Positions 1-10,432 are shown, counted from the first letter of the stretch. The stretch: DNA of 64,000 nt from Rhizobium sp. CB3090 (GCF_029714285.1 NZ_CP121663.1:372001-436000); one strand, 5' to 3'. Program-made: numbers and translations. The notes: generated by a model not told the origin, from the sequence alone.

Positions 1-219
1 ATGGTTTCTTTCCGTCGGCGTCCTTCCCGGCCGCATGGCGAGGGCGATTTTGTCGTGGAAACTCGTCGCCTCCTCCCGGCCCGCCTTCCTGTTGCGGCTT
101 TCGAGGACTATTCGCAATGCCATCGGATAGGGTCCAGACTGCCTGAGAGCAAATCGGTGCGTGGCGTAATCCGGTCGACCGTATTACATTGCGTCCGATC
201 TGAGACGGAGACTCTGAAC

Positions 220-1500
220 TTGGCGCAAAGAGCTGGCAACGCAGACCTTCCCCTGCATGGAGGGCGGGTGCCGAAATGGCTCGGCGACCGAATGACGCGT
301 TTGGGCGCCGTGATTACCGAGGCGGTCGTTCAGCATTATGGGCGCGACGAACTCTTGCGGCGGCTGGCGAGCCCTTTCTGGTTCCAATCCTTCGGTGCCG
401 TCATGGGCATGGATTGGCATTCCTCGGGCATTACGACCAGCGTGCTTGGCGCGTTGAAACGTGGTCTGACGCCGCTCTCCGGCGAACTTGGAATCCATGT
501 CTGCGGCGGCCGCGGCGCTCAGTCGCGCAAGACGCCGGATGAACTTTCAGCCATCGGCAATCGCGTCGGTATCGACGGCGCTGCGCTCGCGGCGACGAGC
601 CGGCTGGTCGCCAAGGTGGACAGCGCTGCCCTGCAGGATGGCTTCGATCTCTATCTGCATGGTTTTATCGTGACGGACGATGGCAAGTGGGTCGTCGTTC
701 AGCAGGGGATGAACGGCGATCGGCGGCAGGCACGGCGCTATCATTGGCTGTCCGAAGGGCTGACAAGCTTTCTCGATTCCCCGCATGCGGCCATCGAGGG
801 AAGAGACCAGGGCCGGATCGTCAATCTCGCCGATCGGCGCGCCGACCGGTCGCGCGCAGGTCAGCTCGATCTGCTGTCATCGTTAGGGCCGGACAGGATC
901 GTGCGCGAAGTCGCAGCACTGGAAACGGAGCCCAAGGCCGTCGCTGAAGACCAGGCACAACCCATGCTGCCGCATCTGATCATGCCGGCTCATCATGATG
1001 TTCGCGAAACCGATGTGAATATGCGGCGACTGCACGGAAACCTGGCGGCTGCCGCCGATCGCGGGCCGGTCGATTTTGAGGACCTGTTGCTTACGCCCGG
1101 CGTCGGGGCAAGAACGGTCAAGGCGCTGGCAATGGTTGCCGAGGTCGTGCATGGCGCTCCCTACCGCTTCTCCGATCCCGCCCGGTTTTCGCTGGCGCAT
1201 GGCGGCAAGGATCGCCACCCTTTCCCGGTGCCGCTGAAAGTCTACGACGAGACCATCAACGTGATGAAATCGGCGGTGCGCAAAGGGCGGCTTGGCCGTG
1301 ACGAGGAGTTGCAGGCGCTGAAGCGCCTGGATGATCAGTCCCGCATTCTCGAGCGATATGTCACCGGCCCTGATCTCAAGGAGATCGTTGCCGGCGAATT
1401 CGACAGGTCCGCTTTTTATGGCGGACGCAGCGTGTTCGGCTGGGAGCCTCCTGCCCACCCCGACGAGATCGAAAGACCCCGGCAGCCATCGAAAGGCTGA
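220..1500 (+). CDS. DUF763 domain-containing protein
   Basis: The 426-residue product has the DUF763 layout: the N-terminal block with GNADLPLHGGRVPKWL (about residues 4-20), a central block with FGAVMGMDWHSSGITTSV and a C-terminal part. A helix-hairpin-helix-like segment (TPGVGARTVKAL, about residue 292) hints at nucleic-acid contact, but the family has no established function. The frame stays open to the window edge. I chose the TTG at 220 because family proteins begin just before the GNADLPLHGG block and a GGAG lies about 9 bases upstream; the upstream residues look non-conserved and Arg-rich. An ATG at position 1 is the alternative. It is followed by a stress-type promoter for the next small gene. 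Confidence 0.85.
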   Translation: MAQRAGNADLPLHGGRVPKWLGDRMTRLGAVITEAVVQHYGRDELLRRLASPFWFQSFGAVMGMDWHSSGITTSVLGALKRGLTPLSGELGIHVCGGRGAQSRKTPDELSAIGNRVGIDGAALAATSRLVAKVDSAALQDGFDLYLHGFIVTDDGKWVVVQQGMNGDRRQARRYHWLSEGLTSFLDSPHAAIEGRDQGRIVNLADRRADRSRAGQLDLLSSLGPDRIVREVAALETEPKAVAEDQAQPMLPHLIMPAHHDVRETDVNMRRLHGNLAAAADRGPVDFEDLLLTPGVGARTVKALAMVAEVVHGAPYRFSDPARFSLAHGGKDRHPFPVPLKVYDETINVMKSAVRKGRLGRDEELQALKRLDDQSRILERYVTGPDLKEIVAGEFDRSAFYGGRSVFGWEPPAHPDEIERPRQPSKG

Positions 1501-1519
1501 GAGGGCTTCTGCGCCAAAG

Positions 1520-1544
1520 GGAACATAATCCCAGCTCGATTGTT
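1520..1544 (+). promoter_or_regulatory. Candidate EcfG/RpoE2 promoter
   Basis: GGAAC at 1520-1524, 16 bases, then TGTT at 1541-1544. The alphaproteobacterial general-stress sigma factor EcfG recognises GGAAC-N16/17-CGTT; the first base of the -10 box differs here. It lies 31 bases before the start of the small gene at 1575. The function is inferred from the match and position only. Confidence 0.5.
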
Positions 1545-1574
1545 GACGTCCATATGATCGGCGCAAGGAGCAGG

Positions 1575-1790
1575 ATGATGATGACGAATGCTGCGAAAGA
1601 ACTGGCGACAGAATATTTGCGGTTGGGCGGCCATCGTCTGCTGGTGATGGACGACAACCTCTTGTCGACGAATAGCTGGGAGCCGGACCCGCCGGAAGCG
1701 GAAAGCTTTTGGAACGAGCGTATCGAGACGCTGAGCCTCAGACGCCGCAACGAGGTCATGTCCTTCCTGCCATCAATCAACGCCGTCTGA
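1575..1790 (+). CDS. Small hypothetical protein (71 aa)
   Basis: This is a short soluble acidic protein with three consecutive ATG codons (1575, 1578, 1581) behind an AAGGAG ribosome site at 1565-1570; the second or third may be used. It has no signal peptide, membrane segment or recognised domain. Features include a central NSWEPDPPEAESFW stretch and an Arg-rich SLRRRNEV segment near the C-terminus. The good ribosome site and the stress-type promoter at 1520-1544 support it as a real gene. The function is unknown; membership of the general stress regulon is inferred. Confidence 0.65.
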   Translation: MMMTNAAKELATEYLRLGGHRLLVMDDNLLSTNSWEPDPPEAESFWNERIETLSLRRRNEVMSFLPSINAV

Positions 1791-1899
1791 TCCGAGCCGG
1801 CCTATCGGCAATCCCTGAAAATGTTCAGCGTCCGCACAGGGCAGCGAAAGCCGATTGCGACCGGCGGGATTTCATTCTCAAACCGCGAGGAGAGAAACG

Positions 1900-2838
1900 A
1901 TGAGCGTCATGAAAGCTGTGCGCATCCATTCATTTGGCGGTCCGGAAGTCCTTCGCCTCGAAGAAATCGAACGTCCTGAGCCCAAGATCGACGAAATCCT
2001 GATCCGGGTCGAGGCTGCCAGCGTCAATCCTGTAGACTGGAAGATGCGTGAAGGAAACTATCCGGCCGTTCAGAACGAGGATTTGCCTTACGTGCTCGGT
2101 CGAGACGTCTGCGGAACGGTCGAGAAGGTAGGCGAAGGGGTCGCCGCGTTTCGGTCCGGCGACGCGGTCTATGCTTTTCTCAATCCAAGGCACGGCGGTT
2201 ACGAACAATTCGTCATCGCCAGGCCTGAGGAAATAGCGCCGAAGCCGCGTTCGTTGAATCCGGTGCAGGCTGCCGCAATTCCGCTGGCGGGCATTACCGC
2301 ATGGCAGGGCATGTTCGATCATGGCGGACTTCAGGCTGGCCAGCGCGTCCTCATCCATGGCGGTGCGGGCGGCGTCGGTCACTTGGCCGTTCAATTTGCG
2401 AAGGCGAAAGGCGCCTGGGTCGCGACGACGGTTTCCGGCGCCGACCTGGATTTCGCGCGCTCACTCGGGGCTGACAAAATCATCGACTACAAAAGCGAGC
2501 GCTTCGAGGAGGCGATACAGCCGGTGGACATGGTGTTCGATCTCGTGGCCGGCGAAACCCAGGATCGCTCATTCGACGTGATAAGGACGGGCGGCATCCT
2601 CGTTTCGACGTTGGCCCAGCCCGACAAGAACCGTGCGGACGAGCTCGGGATACGCGCCGTTCGCTACACGGCGCAGCCGAACGGCCTGCAGCTTGCAGAA
2701 ATTGGCCGTCTCATCGACGACGGAAAGGTGTGCGTGGAGGTTCGCCGCGTTTATCCGCTTGAGCAGGCGCGCGCGGCACAAGAGGCGATCATGAACGAAC
2801 ACAGCCGCGGCAAGATCGTCTTGCGCGTCGAGCATTAA
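1900..2838 (+). CDS. NADP-dependent alcohol/quinone oxidoreductase, MDR family
   Basis: The 312-residue protein belongs to the medium-chain dehydrogenase/reductase family, quinone-oxidoreductase branch. It has an N-terminal GroES-like fold (VNPVDWKMREGNYP, LGRDVCGTVEKVG) and a Rossmann fold with a GGAGGVGHLAVQFAKAKGA nucleotide loop near residue 150. The zinc-binding Cys/His set of classical alcohol dehydrogenases is absent, so reduction of quinones or enones with NADPH is the likely chemistry; the substrate cannot be told. The start is the ATG at 1900 behind a GAGGAGA site at 1887-1893; the frame opens upstream at 1855 without a good ribosome site. Confidence 0.88.
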   Translation: MSVMKAVRIHSFGGPEVLRLEEIERPEPKIDEILIRVEAASVNPVDWKMREGNYPAVQNEDLPYVLGRDVCGTVEKVGEGVAAFRSGDAVYAFLNPRHGGYEQFVIARPEEIAPKPRSLNPVQAAAIPLAGITAWQGMFDHGGLQAGQRVLIHGGAGGVGHLAVQFAKAKGAWVATTVSGADLDFARSLGADKIIDYKSERFEEAIQPVDMVFDLVAGETQDRSFDVIRTGGILVSTLAQPDKNRADELGIRAVRYTAQPNGLQLAEIGRLIDDGKVCVEVRRVYPLEQARAAQEAIMNEHSRGKIVLRVEH

Positions 2839-2907
2839 GGCACGCGTCAATCTCCTGGAGATCCGCGCCCTTATGATATGCGCAGCAGTTGTTCATGACC
2901 TTTTTCG

Positions 2908-3300
2908 TTAAAGTACAGGCTGATCGGCTGGTCGGTCCTGATCATATTGCTCCGCGCCCGGCAAAGGCCTCAGCCAGGGTTCGCGTCGTTTTACCCAAAG
3001 TTCGTAGGTTGGAACCATATCGGTCGGTGCGGAATCGAGGCATCCGAACTTGATCTCGGCCTCGACGTCATTAGTTGCAAAAACGTGCGACCCACAATGA
3101 GGGCAGAAGCTCCGGCCTTCGTAGACGGCTGTCTCGCCCGTCGTCGAGAAAGCCTCGGCCTCCCAGATCCCGAAAAAAGTAAAGGCCGAACCGCTTTCTT
3201 GACGGCAGTCGGTGCAATGGCAGATACCGACGCGTTTCGGTTCACCGCTGACGGAATAGCGAACCCTTCCGCAGCGGCATGATCCATGTCGCAATGTCAT
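2908..3300 (-). CDS. GFA/CENP-V family zinc protein
   Basis: The 130-residue product has the GFA fold related to glutathione-dependent formaldehyde-activating enzyme. The zinc ligands are visible as CRC (GSCRCGRV), CHCTDC and a C-terminal CPHC (FCPHCGSHVF). Most family members have no proven activity, so formaldehyde or aldehyde adduct handling is only a possibility. The start at 3300 is preceded by GGAGG with about 7 bases spacing; an upstream GTG/ATG in frame (to 3345) is less likely. The gene is convergent with the oxidoreductase and divergent from the isochorismatase gene. Confidence 0.85.
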   Translation of the reverse strand: MTLRHGSCRCGRVRYSVSGEPKRVGICHCTDCRQESGSAFTFFGIWEAEAFSTTGETAVYEGRSFCPHCGSHVFATNDVEAEIKFGCLDSAPTDMVPTYELWVKRREPWLRPLPGAEQYDQDRPADQPVL

Positions 3301-3368
3301 TTCTAAAGCCTCCGTACCCATTAATTGCCGGCAAGATAAGCGCAACCTGACGTCCCGGACGAACCGGA

Positions 3369-3394
3369 AACACGCGACATGTGAGAAATGTTCC
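3369..3394 (-). promoter_or_regulatory. Weak candidate EcfG promoter upstream of GFA gene
   Basis: On the minus strand GGAAC (3394-3390), 17 bases, TGTT (3372-3369). It has the correct orientation and lies about 70 bases before the GFA start at 3300. The -10 box deviates from CGTT, so this is the weakest of the set. Confidence 0.3.
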
Positions 3395-3475
3395 CCATAT
3401 TGACAGCCTCATCCGGCCGGCCGTTCAGGAACTTGCCGTTGTTGCGATTGTTATGGCTGAAAACTGGAGGAGCAG

Positions 3476-4066
3476 ATGAAGGCGCTTGGCAGTTGGCGGC
3501 ATATATGTGTGGACATGCAACGCATGTTTGCGGAAGAGACGCCGTGGTTCGTTCCTTGGATGGACCGCATTCTCCCTCGGATCACGGAAGTGAGCGGGAC
3601 ATACCCAGAGCGCACGATCTTTACTCGGTTCCTGCCGCCTCGCACGGCCGATGAGTTATGGGGTGAATGGCGAGACTATTACAAGAAGTGGTGGATGATG
3701 ACGGGCGAGCATCTGCCTTCGGAGATGGTAGAGCTCGTCCAGCCGCTCGCGGATCTCGTACCCCCGGCACGGGTGTTCGACAAACGGGTCTATTCGCCCT
3801 GGATCGGTGGCCGGTTTCATGCTGCGCTCGTGGATGAAAAGGTCACGACCCTTGTGGTCAGTGGTGGCGAGACCGATGTCTGCGTGCTTGCGACGACGCT
3901 GGGTGCCATCGATCTCGGCTACAGGATCGTATTGCTCAAGGATGCGGTTTGCAGTGGCGCCGATGAAACGCACGACGCCTCGCTCGAGCTGCTCAACGAC
4001 CGTTTCTCAGTCCAGCTCGACCTCAGTACCACGGAGGAGTTCCTCAGCGTCGCCATGCGTACATAG
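3476..4066 (+). CDS. Isochorismatase-like cysteine hydrolase
   Basis: The 196-residue protein has the cysteine hydrolase (isochorismatase/nicotinamidase) fold. The expected triad is visible: Asp in CVDMQRMF (about residue 13), Lys in FDKRVYS (about 103) and Cys in TDVCVLAT (about 136). It probably hydrolyses an amide or ester of an unidentified small molecule. Insertions between residues 60 and 90 (EWRDYYKKWWMM) may shape the substrate pocket. The start has an excellent GGAGGAG site 6 bases upstream. It is monocistronic and ends just before a 10-bp hairpin shared with the convergent gcd gene. Confidence 0.85.
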   Translation: MKALGSWRHICVDMQRMFAEETPWFVPWMDRILPRITEVSGTYPERTIFTRFLPPRTADELWGEWRDYYKKWWMMTGEHLPSEMVELVQPLADLVPPARVFDKRVYSPWIGGRFHAALVDEKVTTLVVSGGETDVCVLATTLGAIDLGYRIVLLKDAVCSGADETHDASLELLNDRFSVQLDLSTTEEFLSVAMRT

Positions 4067-4068
4067 GC

Positions 4069-4092
4069 CTGCTTCCGCCATAGCGGAAGCAG
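4069..4092. terminator. Bidirectional hairpin between convergent genes
   Basis: A perfect 10-bp stem CTGCTTCCGC / GCGGAAGCAG with a CATA loop lies between the stops of the isochorismatase gene (4066) and gcd (4118). There is no long T run, so terminator strength is uncertain. Confidence 0.6.
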
Positions 4093-4117
4093 TGCACGTT
4101 CACACCTCCGATTTGGC

Positions 4118-6454
4118 TTAAGGCAAGCGGTAGGCAATGACATAGTCGCCGGGCTTGGTACCGACCGAGCCGTGGCCGCCGGCTACAATGACGACATATT
4201 GCTTGTTGTCACCGGCCGTATAGGTCATCGGCGTCGCCTGGCCACCCGCCGGCAGACGGGCTTCCCAAAGCTGCCGACCGCTGGTGACATCATAAGCGCG
4301 CAGGTAGTCGTCGACGGCCGCGCCGAGGAAGGCAATGCCGCCTTTGGTTATGATCGGTCCTCCGATCCCCGGAACGCCCACCTTGAAGGGCAGAGGCAGC
4401 GGCGTCATGTCATGCACTGTGCCGTTCTTGTGTTTGTAAGCGATCTTGCCGCTCCTGAGATCGACGCCGGCGACGTAACCCCATGGCGGTGCTTGGCAGG
4501 GAATCCCGAGCGGTCCGAGAAACGGCCCCATGTAGACGCCGTATGGCGCACCATCGTTTCTATTCAGGCCTTGCTCGCTGCCCTTCTGGTCCTGACCTCT
4601 TGGCGGAACCTCTGCGCGGGGCACGAGCTTGGACGTGAAGGCGAGATACGTCGGCATGCCGAACATGATCTGGCGCTCCGGATCGACGGCGACGCTGCCC
4701 CAGTTGAAGGTACCGAAATTGCCAGGATAGATGATCGATCCCCGTAGCGATGGCGGCGTGTAACGGCCCTCATATTTGTACCGATGGAATGCGATGCGAC
4801 AGGCGAGCTGATCGAAGAGCGTCACCCCCCACATGTCCTTTTCCCGCAGCGGCGGGGGCGAGAAGGTCAGATCCGAAATGGGCTGCGTCGGAGCAGTGTG
4901 ATCTTCGGGAATGGCACCGCCGGGTGCGGGTATCTCCTTGAATGGAATGAGCGGCGCGCCGGTGCGCCGGTCGAGCACATAAATATCGCCCTGTTTGGTC
5001 GAAGCGACAAGCGCGGGCACCACTGTGCCATCGGATTTCGTCATATCGAAAAGCACCGGCTGGGCCGGAACATCCATGTCCCAGAGATCATGGTGGACGA
5101 ATTGCTGCACCCATTTGAGCTGGCCGGTATTGATGTCCAACGCAACGACGGAAGAGGAGAACCGCTCGACATTTGCGCTTCGGCCCATACCGAGCTGATC
5201 GGGGACCTGATTGCCGAGCGGAATATAGACCATGCCGAGGGCCTGATCTACGCTGAATACCGACCAGCTATTGGGCGAGTTGGTGGTGTAGGTCTGCCCA
5301 GCCGGCAAGGGATTGGTTTGATCGGGATTGCCGGAGTCCCAGTTCCATATCAGCGCGCCGGTCTTGATATCGAAGGCGCGGATGACGCCGGATTGCTCTT
5401 GGGTGGAATAATTGTCGTTGACGGCCCCGCCGACAATCAGCTTGTTCGCAACGGCAACAGGAGGCGAGGTCGAGTAGTAGTAACCGGCCGGGTTATACTT
5501 CATGCCAGTCTCAAGATGGAGCATACCCTGATTGGCAAAGCTCGTGCATATCTTGCCATTGGCGGCATCGAGCGCGATCAGGCGCGCGTCCGACGTGGGC
5601 AGATAGACGCGGTCAGCGCAAGGTGCTCCGGCGGTTGCCGCCGGGTCATGATAGTAGGTGACGCCGCGGCATGTCTGATGTTGCCGATCAGGGTTCATTC
5701 CGGAGTTGGAGTCGAATTTCCATTTCTCCTTGCCCGTCTGCGCATCGAGCGCGATCGCCAGATTGTGCGGCGTGCACAGGTAGAGAGTGTCGCCGACTTT
5801 GAGCGGAGTCACCTGATAGGTTGTCTCGCCGATATCGTCCGGGCGCTTCACGTCACCGGTTTGATATCGCCAGACTTCCTTCAGATTGCCGACGTTCTGG
5901 ACATTGATCTGATCGAGCGGCGAGTAGCGCTGACCGAACGGTGTCCGGCCGTATTGATGCCATTCGCCATTCGGTACATCGCCGCCCATCGGCGCATTAG
6001 CCGTAACCGTCGTCGGCAGATCGCCGGAACGATCGTGCGGATCGGTGGTCATCGAATAGATCGCCACTAGGATGGAGACGATCAATGGCACGGCAAGCGG
6101 CCAGGGATTTGCCGCGTAGTCGGTGCCGGTCGGGCTGCGGAAACCAAGCGGACGTCTGATCCAGGGCGTGAGCAGCCAGAGCCCGATCAGGATGATGATG
6201 CCACCGCGCGGACCAAGCTGCCACCAATCGAAGCCGACCTCCCATATGGCCCAGAGGAGTGCGACGATCACGAGAAAGGCGTAGAGCCAAAGGGCAGCCG
6301 CTTTGCGCGTCAACAGCAATATCGCAGTGGCGATAAACATGATGCCGGCGAAGAGATAGAAGAAGCTGCCGCCAAGCAGGACAAGCCATAGTCCGCCGCC
6401 GCCAAGGAATAACCCGATAATCGCCAGAAGTGCGGATGTTATAAGAACGGCCAT
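4118..6454 (-). CDS. gcd: Membrane-bound PQQ-dependent glucose dehydrogenase
   Basis: The 778-residue quinoprotein oxidises aldoses such as glucose to lactones in the periplasm and passes electrons to ubiquinone. About five membrane helices occupy residues 1-145. They are followed by the eight-bladed PQQ propeller, starting near GEWHQYGRTPFGQRYSPLDQ and with repeated tryptophan-docking strands. The length and order match the glucose/quinate/shikimate dehydrogenase family; glucose is the most likely substrate but not proven. No pqq biosynthesis genes lie in the window, so the cofactor must come from elsewhere in the genome or from outside. It is transcribed alone. Confidence 0.92.
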   Translation of the reverse strand: MAVLITSALLAIIGLFLGGGGLWLVLLGGSFFYLFAGIMFIATAILLLTRKAAALWLYAFLVIVALLWAIWEVGFDWWQLGPRGGIIILIGLWLLTPWIRRPLGFRSPTGTDYAANPWPLAVPLIVSILVAIYSMTTDPHDRSGDLPTTVTANAPMGGDVPNGEWHQYGRTPFGQRYSPLDQINVQNVGNLKEVWRYQTGDVKRPDDIGETTYQVTPLKVGDTLYLCTPHNLAIALDAQTGKEKWKFDSNSGMNPDRQHQTCRGVTYYHDPAATAGAPCADRVYLPTSDARLIALDAANGKICTSFANQGMLHLETGMKYNPAGYYYSTSPPVAVANKLIVGGAVNDNYSTQEQSGVIRAFDIKTGALIWNWDSGNPDQTNPLPAGQTYTTNSPNSWSVFSVDQALGMVYIPLGNQVPDQLGMGRSANVERFSSSVVALDINTGQLKWVQQFVHHDLWDMDVPAQPVLFDMTKSDGTVVPALVASTKQGDIYVLDRRTGAPLIPFKEIPAPGGAIPEDHTAPTQPISDLTFSPPPLREKDMWGVTLFDQLACRIAFHRYKYEGRYTPPSLRGSIIYPGNFGTFNWGSVAVDPERQIMFGMPTYLAFTSKLVPRAEVPPRGQDQKGSEQGLNRNDGAPYGVYMGPFLGPLGIPCQAPPWGYVAGVDLRSGKIAYKHKNGTVHDMTPLPLPFKVGVPGIGGPIITKGGIAFLGAAVDDYLRAYDVTSGRQLWEARLPAGGQATPMTYTAGDNKQYVVIVAGGHGSVGTKPGDYVIAYRLP

Positions 6455-6776
6455 GGTCTACTCCAGTATCTGTTCGCCGCTGGCAATTGATCGAGCGCAT
6501 GCGACAGCGCCGATCACGATCTCCCCGGATTACGGCCGGCGTAGCTGAAACTCGTCAGAGTAAGGATTGGAACGATATCGATTGGGGTCGCCGATTTGGA
6601 TCGATCCATGGAGACCTCCAAAACAAAATCGTGAGTTGAAACGTGGGGCTGGGCGAAATGTTCCCGGCAAAGCGAGCCGCCGCGGTGGGGCTTGGCGTCG
6701 CAGGCTGAGAATGATCGGATCACCCGAATTGATTAACGAACGTAGTTAATTTTTTAATAATTTTGTGTTTACTCAT
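6455..6776. other. Intergenic region upstream of gcd
   Basis: This stretch carries the divergent control region of gcd and the small gene at 6824. It is GC-rich near gcd and AT-rich around 6730-6775. No convincing ORF was seen; short open frames here lack ribosome sites. Confidence 0.5.
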
Positions 6777-6801
6777 GGAACTAAGCGCGGGACTAATCGT
6801 T
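6777..6801 (+). promoter_or_regulatory. EcfG/RpoE2-type general stress promoter
   Basis: GGAAC (6777-6781), exactly 16 bases, then CGTT (6798-6801): a full match to the alphaproteobacterial EcfG consensus. It is preceded by an AT-rich tract and followed 13 bases later by a GGAGGA ribosome site. It should drive the 63-residue ORF at 6824 with a leader of under 20 bases. Confidence 0.75.
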
Positions 6802-6823
6802 TCCGCGGCGCACCGGAGGAAAC

Positions 6824-7015
6824 ATGATGAATTTCAAAATCGTCACCGCTCAGTCCGAAGTGGAAACCGAAGACACCGGAACCTATCCGGATGGGATGAT
6901 GGAGCGCGATCGTACTGACTTTTCCTCAAGTCGGGAAATCCGTAACCGCAGATCTCATGAGCGCGATTATGGTGCTGGCAAAAAGCTTGCGCCCATTCCG
7001 GTCGGCTTCGTGTAA
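6824..7015 (+). CDS. Small hypothetical protein, probable stress regulon member (63 aa)
   Basis: This is a hydrophilic 63-residue protein rich in Arg, Glu and Ser (MERDRTDFSSSREIRNRR) ending GKKLAPIPVGFV. It has no signal peptide or membrane segment and may be partly disordered. GGAGGA at 6815-6820 sits 3-6 bases before two tandem ATGs (6824, 6827). The consensus EcfG promoter immediately upstream and a hairpin after the stop make a complete transcription unit, which supports reality despite the small size. I do not recognise a family. Confidence 0.65.
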   Translation: MMNFKIVTAQSEVETEDTGTYPDGMMERDRTDFSSSREIRNRRSHERDYGAGKKLAPIPVGFV

Positions 7016-7025
7016 GCCGGCCGCT

Positions 7026-7054
7026 TCTTGATGCCTTAACTGAAAGCATCAAGA
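7026..7054 (+). terminator. Hairpin after the 63-aa stress ORF
   Basis: Stem TCTTGATGC / GCATCAAGA (9 bp) with an 11-base loop, starting 11 bases after the stop at 7015. There is no clear T tract. It may serve both this gene and the convergent esterase gene. Confidence 0.45.
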
Positions 7055-7110
7055 CGTTGGCGCCGGCATGACAAGGCACCAACAGCTTTGTCTCTCCATG
7101 CAGAAGTTGG

Positions 7111-8094
7111 CTATACCAGCGCAGGTATTCCTGGTTCACGGCACCTAAAAAATCGTTCGACTTTTTCGCGAAGCACCGCATTTTGTTCGGTGCTGCCAAC
7201 ATAGTCGAAATGGCCGGCGTCCAGGATGAAGATTTCGTTAAACTTTGCCAGCGCGTTCGCCACGGCGAACTGGCAGGGCGGCGCTACCGCAGGATCGAAG
7301 AGGGCTGCAGCGACGAGCATCGGCACCTTGATGTGGGTGGCCGCGTTCGCGGCATCGAACAGGCGCAAGGTTTCAAGCACGCTTGCATGCGTCTTCTGGT
7401 ATTCCTGGACGGATTGCGCGCTGCCGATCGTCGGCAAACTCAGCCATAGCGACCGGTGCCCAAAGGTCGGCACGACAAGGTGCCCGCGATCGATCCGGTT
7501 GTCGAAAGGGATCGCCAGCGCCCCGATGCCGCCGCCGAAGCTGATGCCGCTATAGCCGATATGTCCCGCAAGCCAGGGATAGACGGAAACAAGAGTCGAG
7601 ACGGCGAGCCAAAGATCGTCGACGCAGCCGCCGATAATATAGGAAGCGGGTTTTTCGATACCGTAAAGCACATGTCCGCCGGGATCGGCCGGAATAGGTG
7701 GATGAGCGCTGAGGGATAGGCCGCGAGAGCAGGGAAACAGTATGGCCGTGTCTTTCACCGGCAAATCGAAGTCGGGCTGATCCCGCCCGCCATAACCGTG
7801 GCCTACGACGAGACCGCGCCGCACAGCCCCAGTGCGGGGAAGAAGCAGCCAGCCGCGGATATTGAACGCGCCGGTCGATGTGTAGGTGATGTCGAGAACA
7901 TGCCAGTCGGGATGCCGGATTTGGCTGCGGCGGAGTTTCGGCTGGGGATCGACCGCGATCGCGCGCCGGTACCGCTCGGTCCAAAAAACATCGAAACCAG
8001 AGACCTCATCGGGCGGCTCGATTGCCAGAAGCTGCTCAAGCTGCATACCATAGGTTGGATCGAAGGCGAAGGGATGTGTCTTTGGAACGCTCAT
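7111..8094 (-). CDS. Acetyl xylan esterase / cephalosporin-C deacetylase-like hydrolase
   Basis: The 327-residue alpha/beta hydrolase is of the AXE1 (CE7) type. It has the oxyanion strand GLVVGHGYGG (near residue 100), the nucleophile elbow GYSGISFGGG (Ser near 184), an Asp in ALFDPAV (near 267) and His in DAGHFDY (near 295). CE7 enzymes deacetylate short acetylated sugars or antibiotics in the cytoplasm, and no signal peptide is seen here. The start at 8094 (MSVPKTHPF) fits the family N-terminus; the frame stays open upstream to 8334 but that part is Arg/Cys-rich and unlike the family. It is divergent from groES. Confidence 0.82.
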   Translation of the reverse strand: MSVPKTHPFAFDPTYGMQLEQLLAIEPPDEVSGFDVFWTERYRRAIAVDPQPKLRRSQIRHPDWHVLDITYTSTGAFNIRGWLLLPRTGAVRRGLVVGHGYGGRDQPDFDLPVKDTAILFPCSRGLSLSAHPPIPADPGGHVLYGIEKPASYIIGGCVDDLWLAVSTLVSVYPWLAGHIGYSGISFGGGIGALAIPFDNRIDRGHLVVPTFGHRSLWLSLPTIGSAQSVQEYQKTHASVLETLRLFDAANAATHIKVPMLVAAALFDPAVAPPCQFAVANALAKFNEIFILDAGHFDYVGSTEQNAVLREKVERFFRCREPGIPALV

Positions 8095-8399
8095 CTGATG
8101 CTTGTCCCGTGAAAGGATCGGCGACGCAAGACCGGAACGTCCGTCATGCCGACAAAACAGCGTCATCCGCGGCGGCCCTTGGGCTGCGAAGCATCGGGCC
8201 ATTGAATCGCATCCATGGTTCTTTCGACCGTATTGGCAGTCGGAGGTGTAGAGTGCTAAAATTCGCTCATGTCCTTGAAAACGTGGTTTCCGGAACCAGA
8301 TCAAATTTCGCCGGAGGCCGGAGGGCTTCGGCACCTATCCGGGCGTCGTCCGGTCCGGTCAGGGGACATTGATCATCATCGTTTGCCATGGAGGAGAAC
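8095..8399. other. Intergenic control region between the esterase gene and groESL
   Basis: This 305-base region holds the CIRCE operator at 8233-8259 and presumably the groES promoter. No other element or gene is evident. Confidence 0.6.
8233..8259 (+). promoter_or_regulatory. CIRCE operator (HrcA site) of groESL
   Basis: TTGGCAGTC, nine bases, GAGTGCTAA. The consensus is TTAGCACTC-N9-GAGTGCTAA: the right half is perfect and the left half differs at two bases. It lies about 140 bases before groES, so HrcA repression relieved by heat is expected. Confidence 0.85.
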
Positions 8400-8714
8400 A
8401 TGACGTTCCGACCGCTTCACGATCGCATTCTCGTTCGCCGCGTCGAGTCCGAAGAAAAGACCAAGGGCGGCATCATTATTCCCGATACCGCCAAGGAGAA
8501 GCCGCAGGAGGGCGAAGTCATTGCCGTCGGTGCCGGCGCACGCAATGAGGCCGGACCAATCCAGCCGCTCGATGTCAAGGCGGGCGACCGCATCCTTTTC
8601 GGGAAATGGTCCGGCACCGAGATCAAGATCGACAATGAAGATCTGCTGATCATGAAGGAAAGCGACGTCCTGGGCATTATCGAGGTCCAGGCGGCAGACG
8701 AGAGGGCTGCCTGA
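8400..8714 (+). CDS. groES: Co-chaperonin GroES
   Basis: The 104-residue product begins [20 protein letters not shown] and has the mobile loop region with [14 protein letters not shown], typical of GroES. It caps the GroEL ring in the cytoplasm. The start at 8400 follows GGAGGAG with correct spacing; an ATG at 8388 overlaps that site and is not used. It is the first gene of the groES-groEL operon, with 55 bases to groEL, under the CIRCE element at 8233-8259. Many rhizobia have several groESL copies; this may be one of them. Confidence 0.97.
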   Translation: MTFRPLHDRILVRRVESEEKTKGGIIIPDTAKEKPQEGEVIAVGAGARNEAGPIQPLDVKAGDRILFGKWSGTEIKIDNEDLLIMKESDVLGIIEVQAADERAA

Positions 8715-8730
8715 GCCGTCTTTTTTCTAG

Positions 8731-10398
<1,668 letters not shown>

Positions 10399-10412
10399 GC
10401 ATTGTTATGGTG

Positions 10413-10432
10413 GCTCGCCCGGAAGGGCGGGC
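10413..10432 (+). terminator. Hairpin after groEL
   Basis: GCTCGCCC, GGAA loop, GGGCGGGC: an 8-bp stem with one G-U pair, 15 bases after the groEL stop. No T run follows. Confidence 0.55.

Noticed and set aside
4784..6070. Long plus-strand open frame (428 codons) opposite gcd
   Set aside because: It is the antisense shadow of a clear PQQ dehydrogenase; no ribosome site and no family resemblance.
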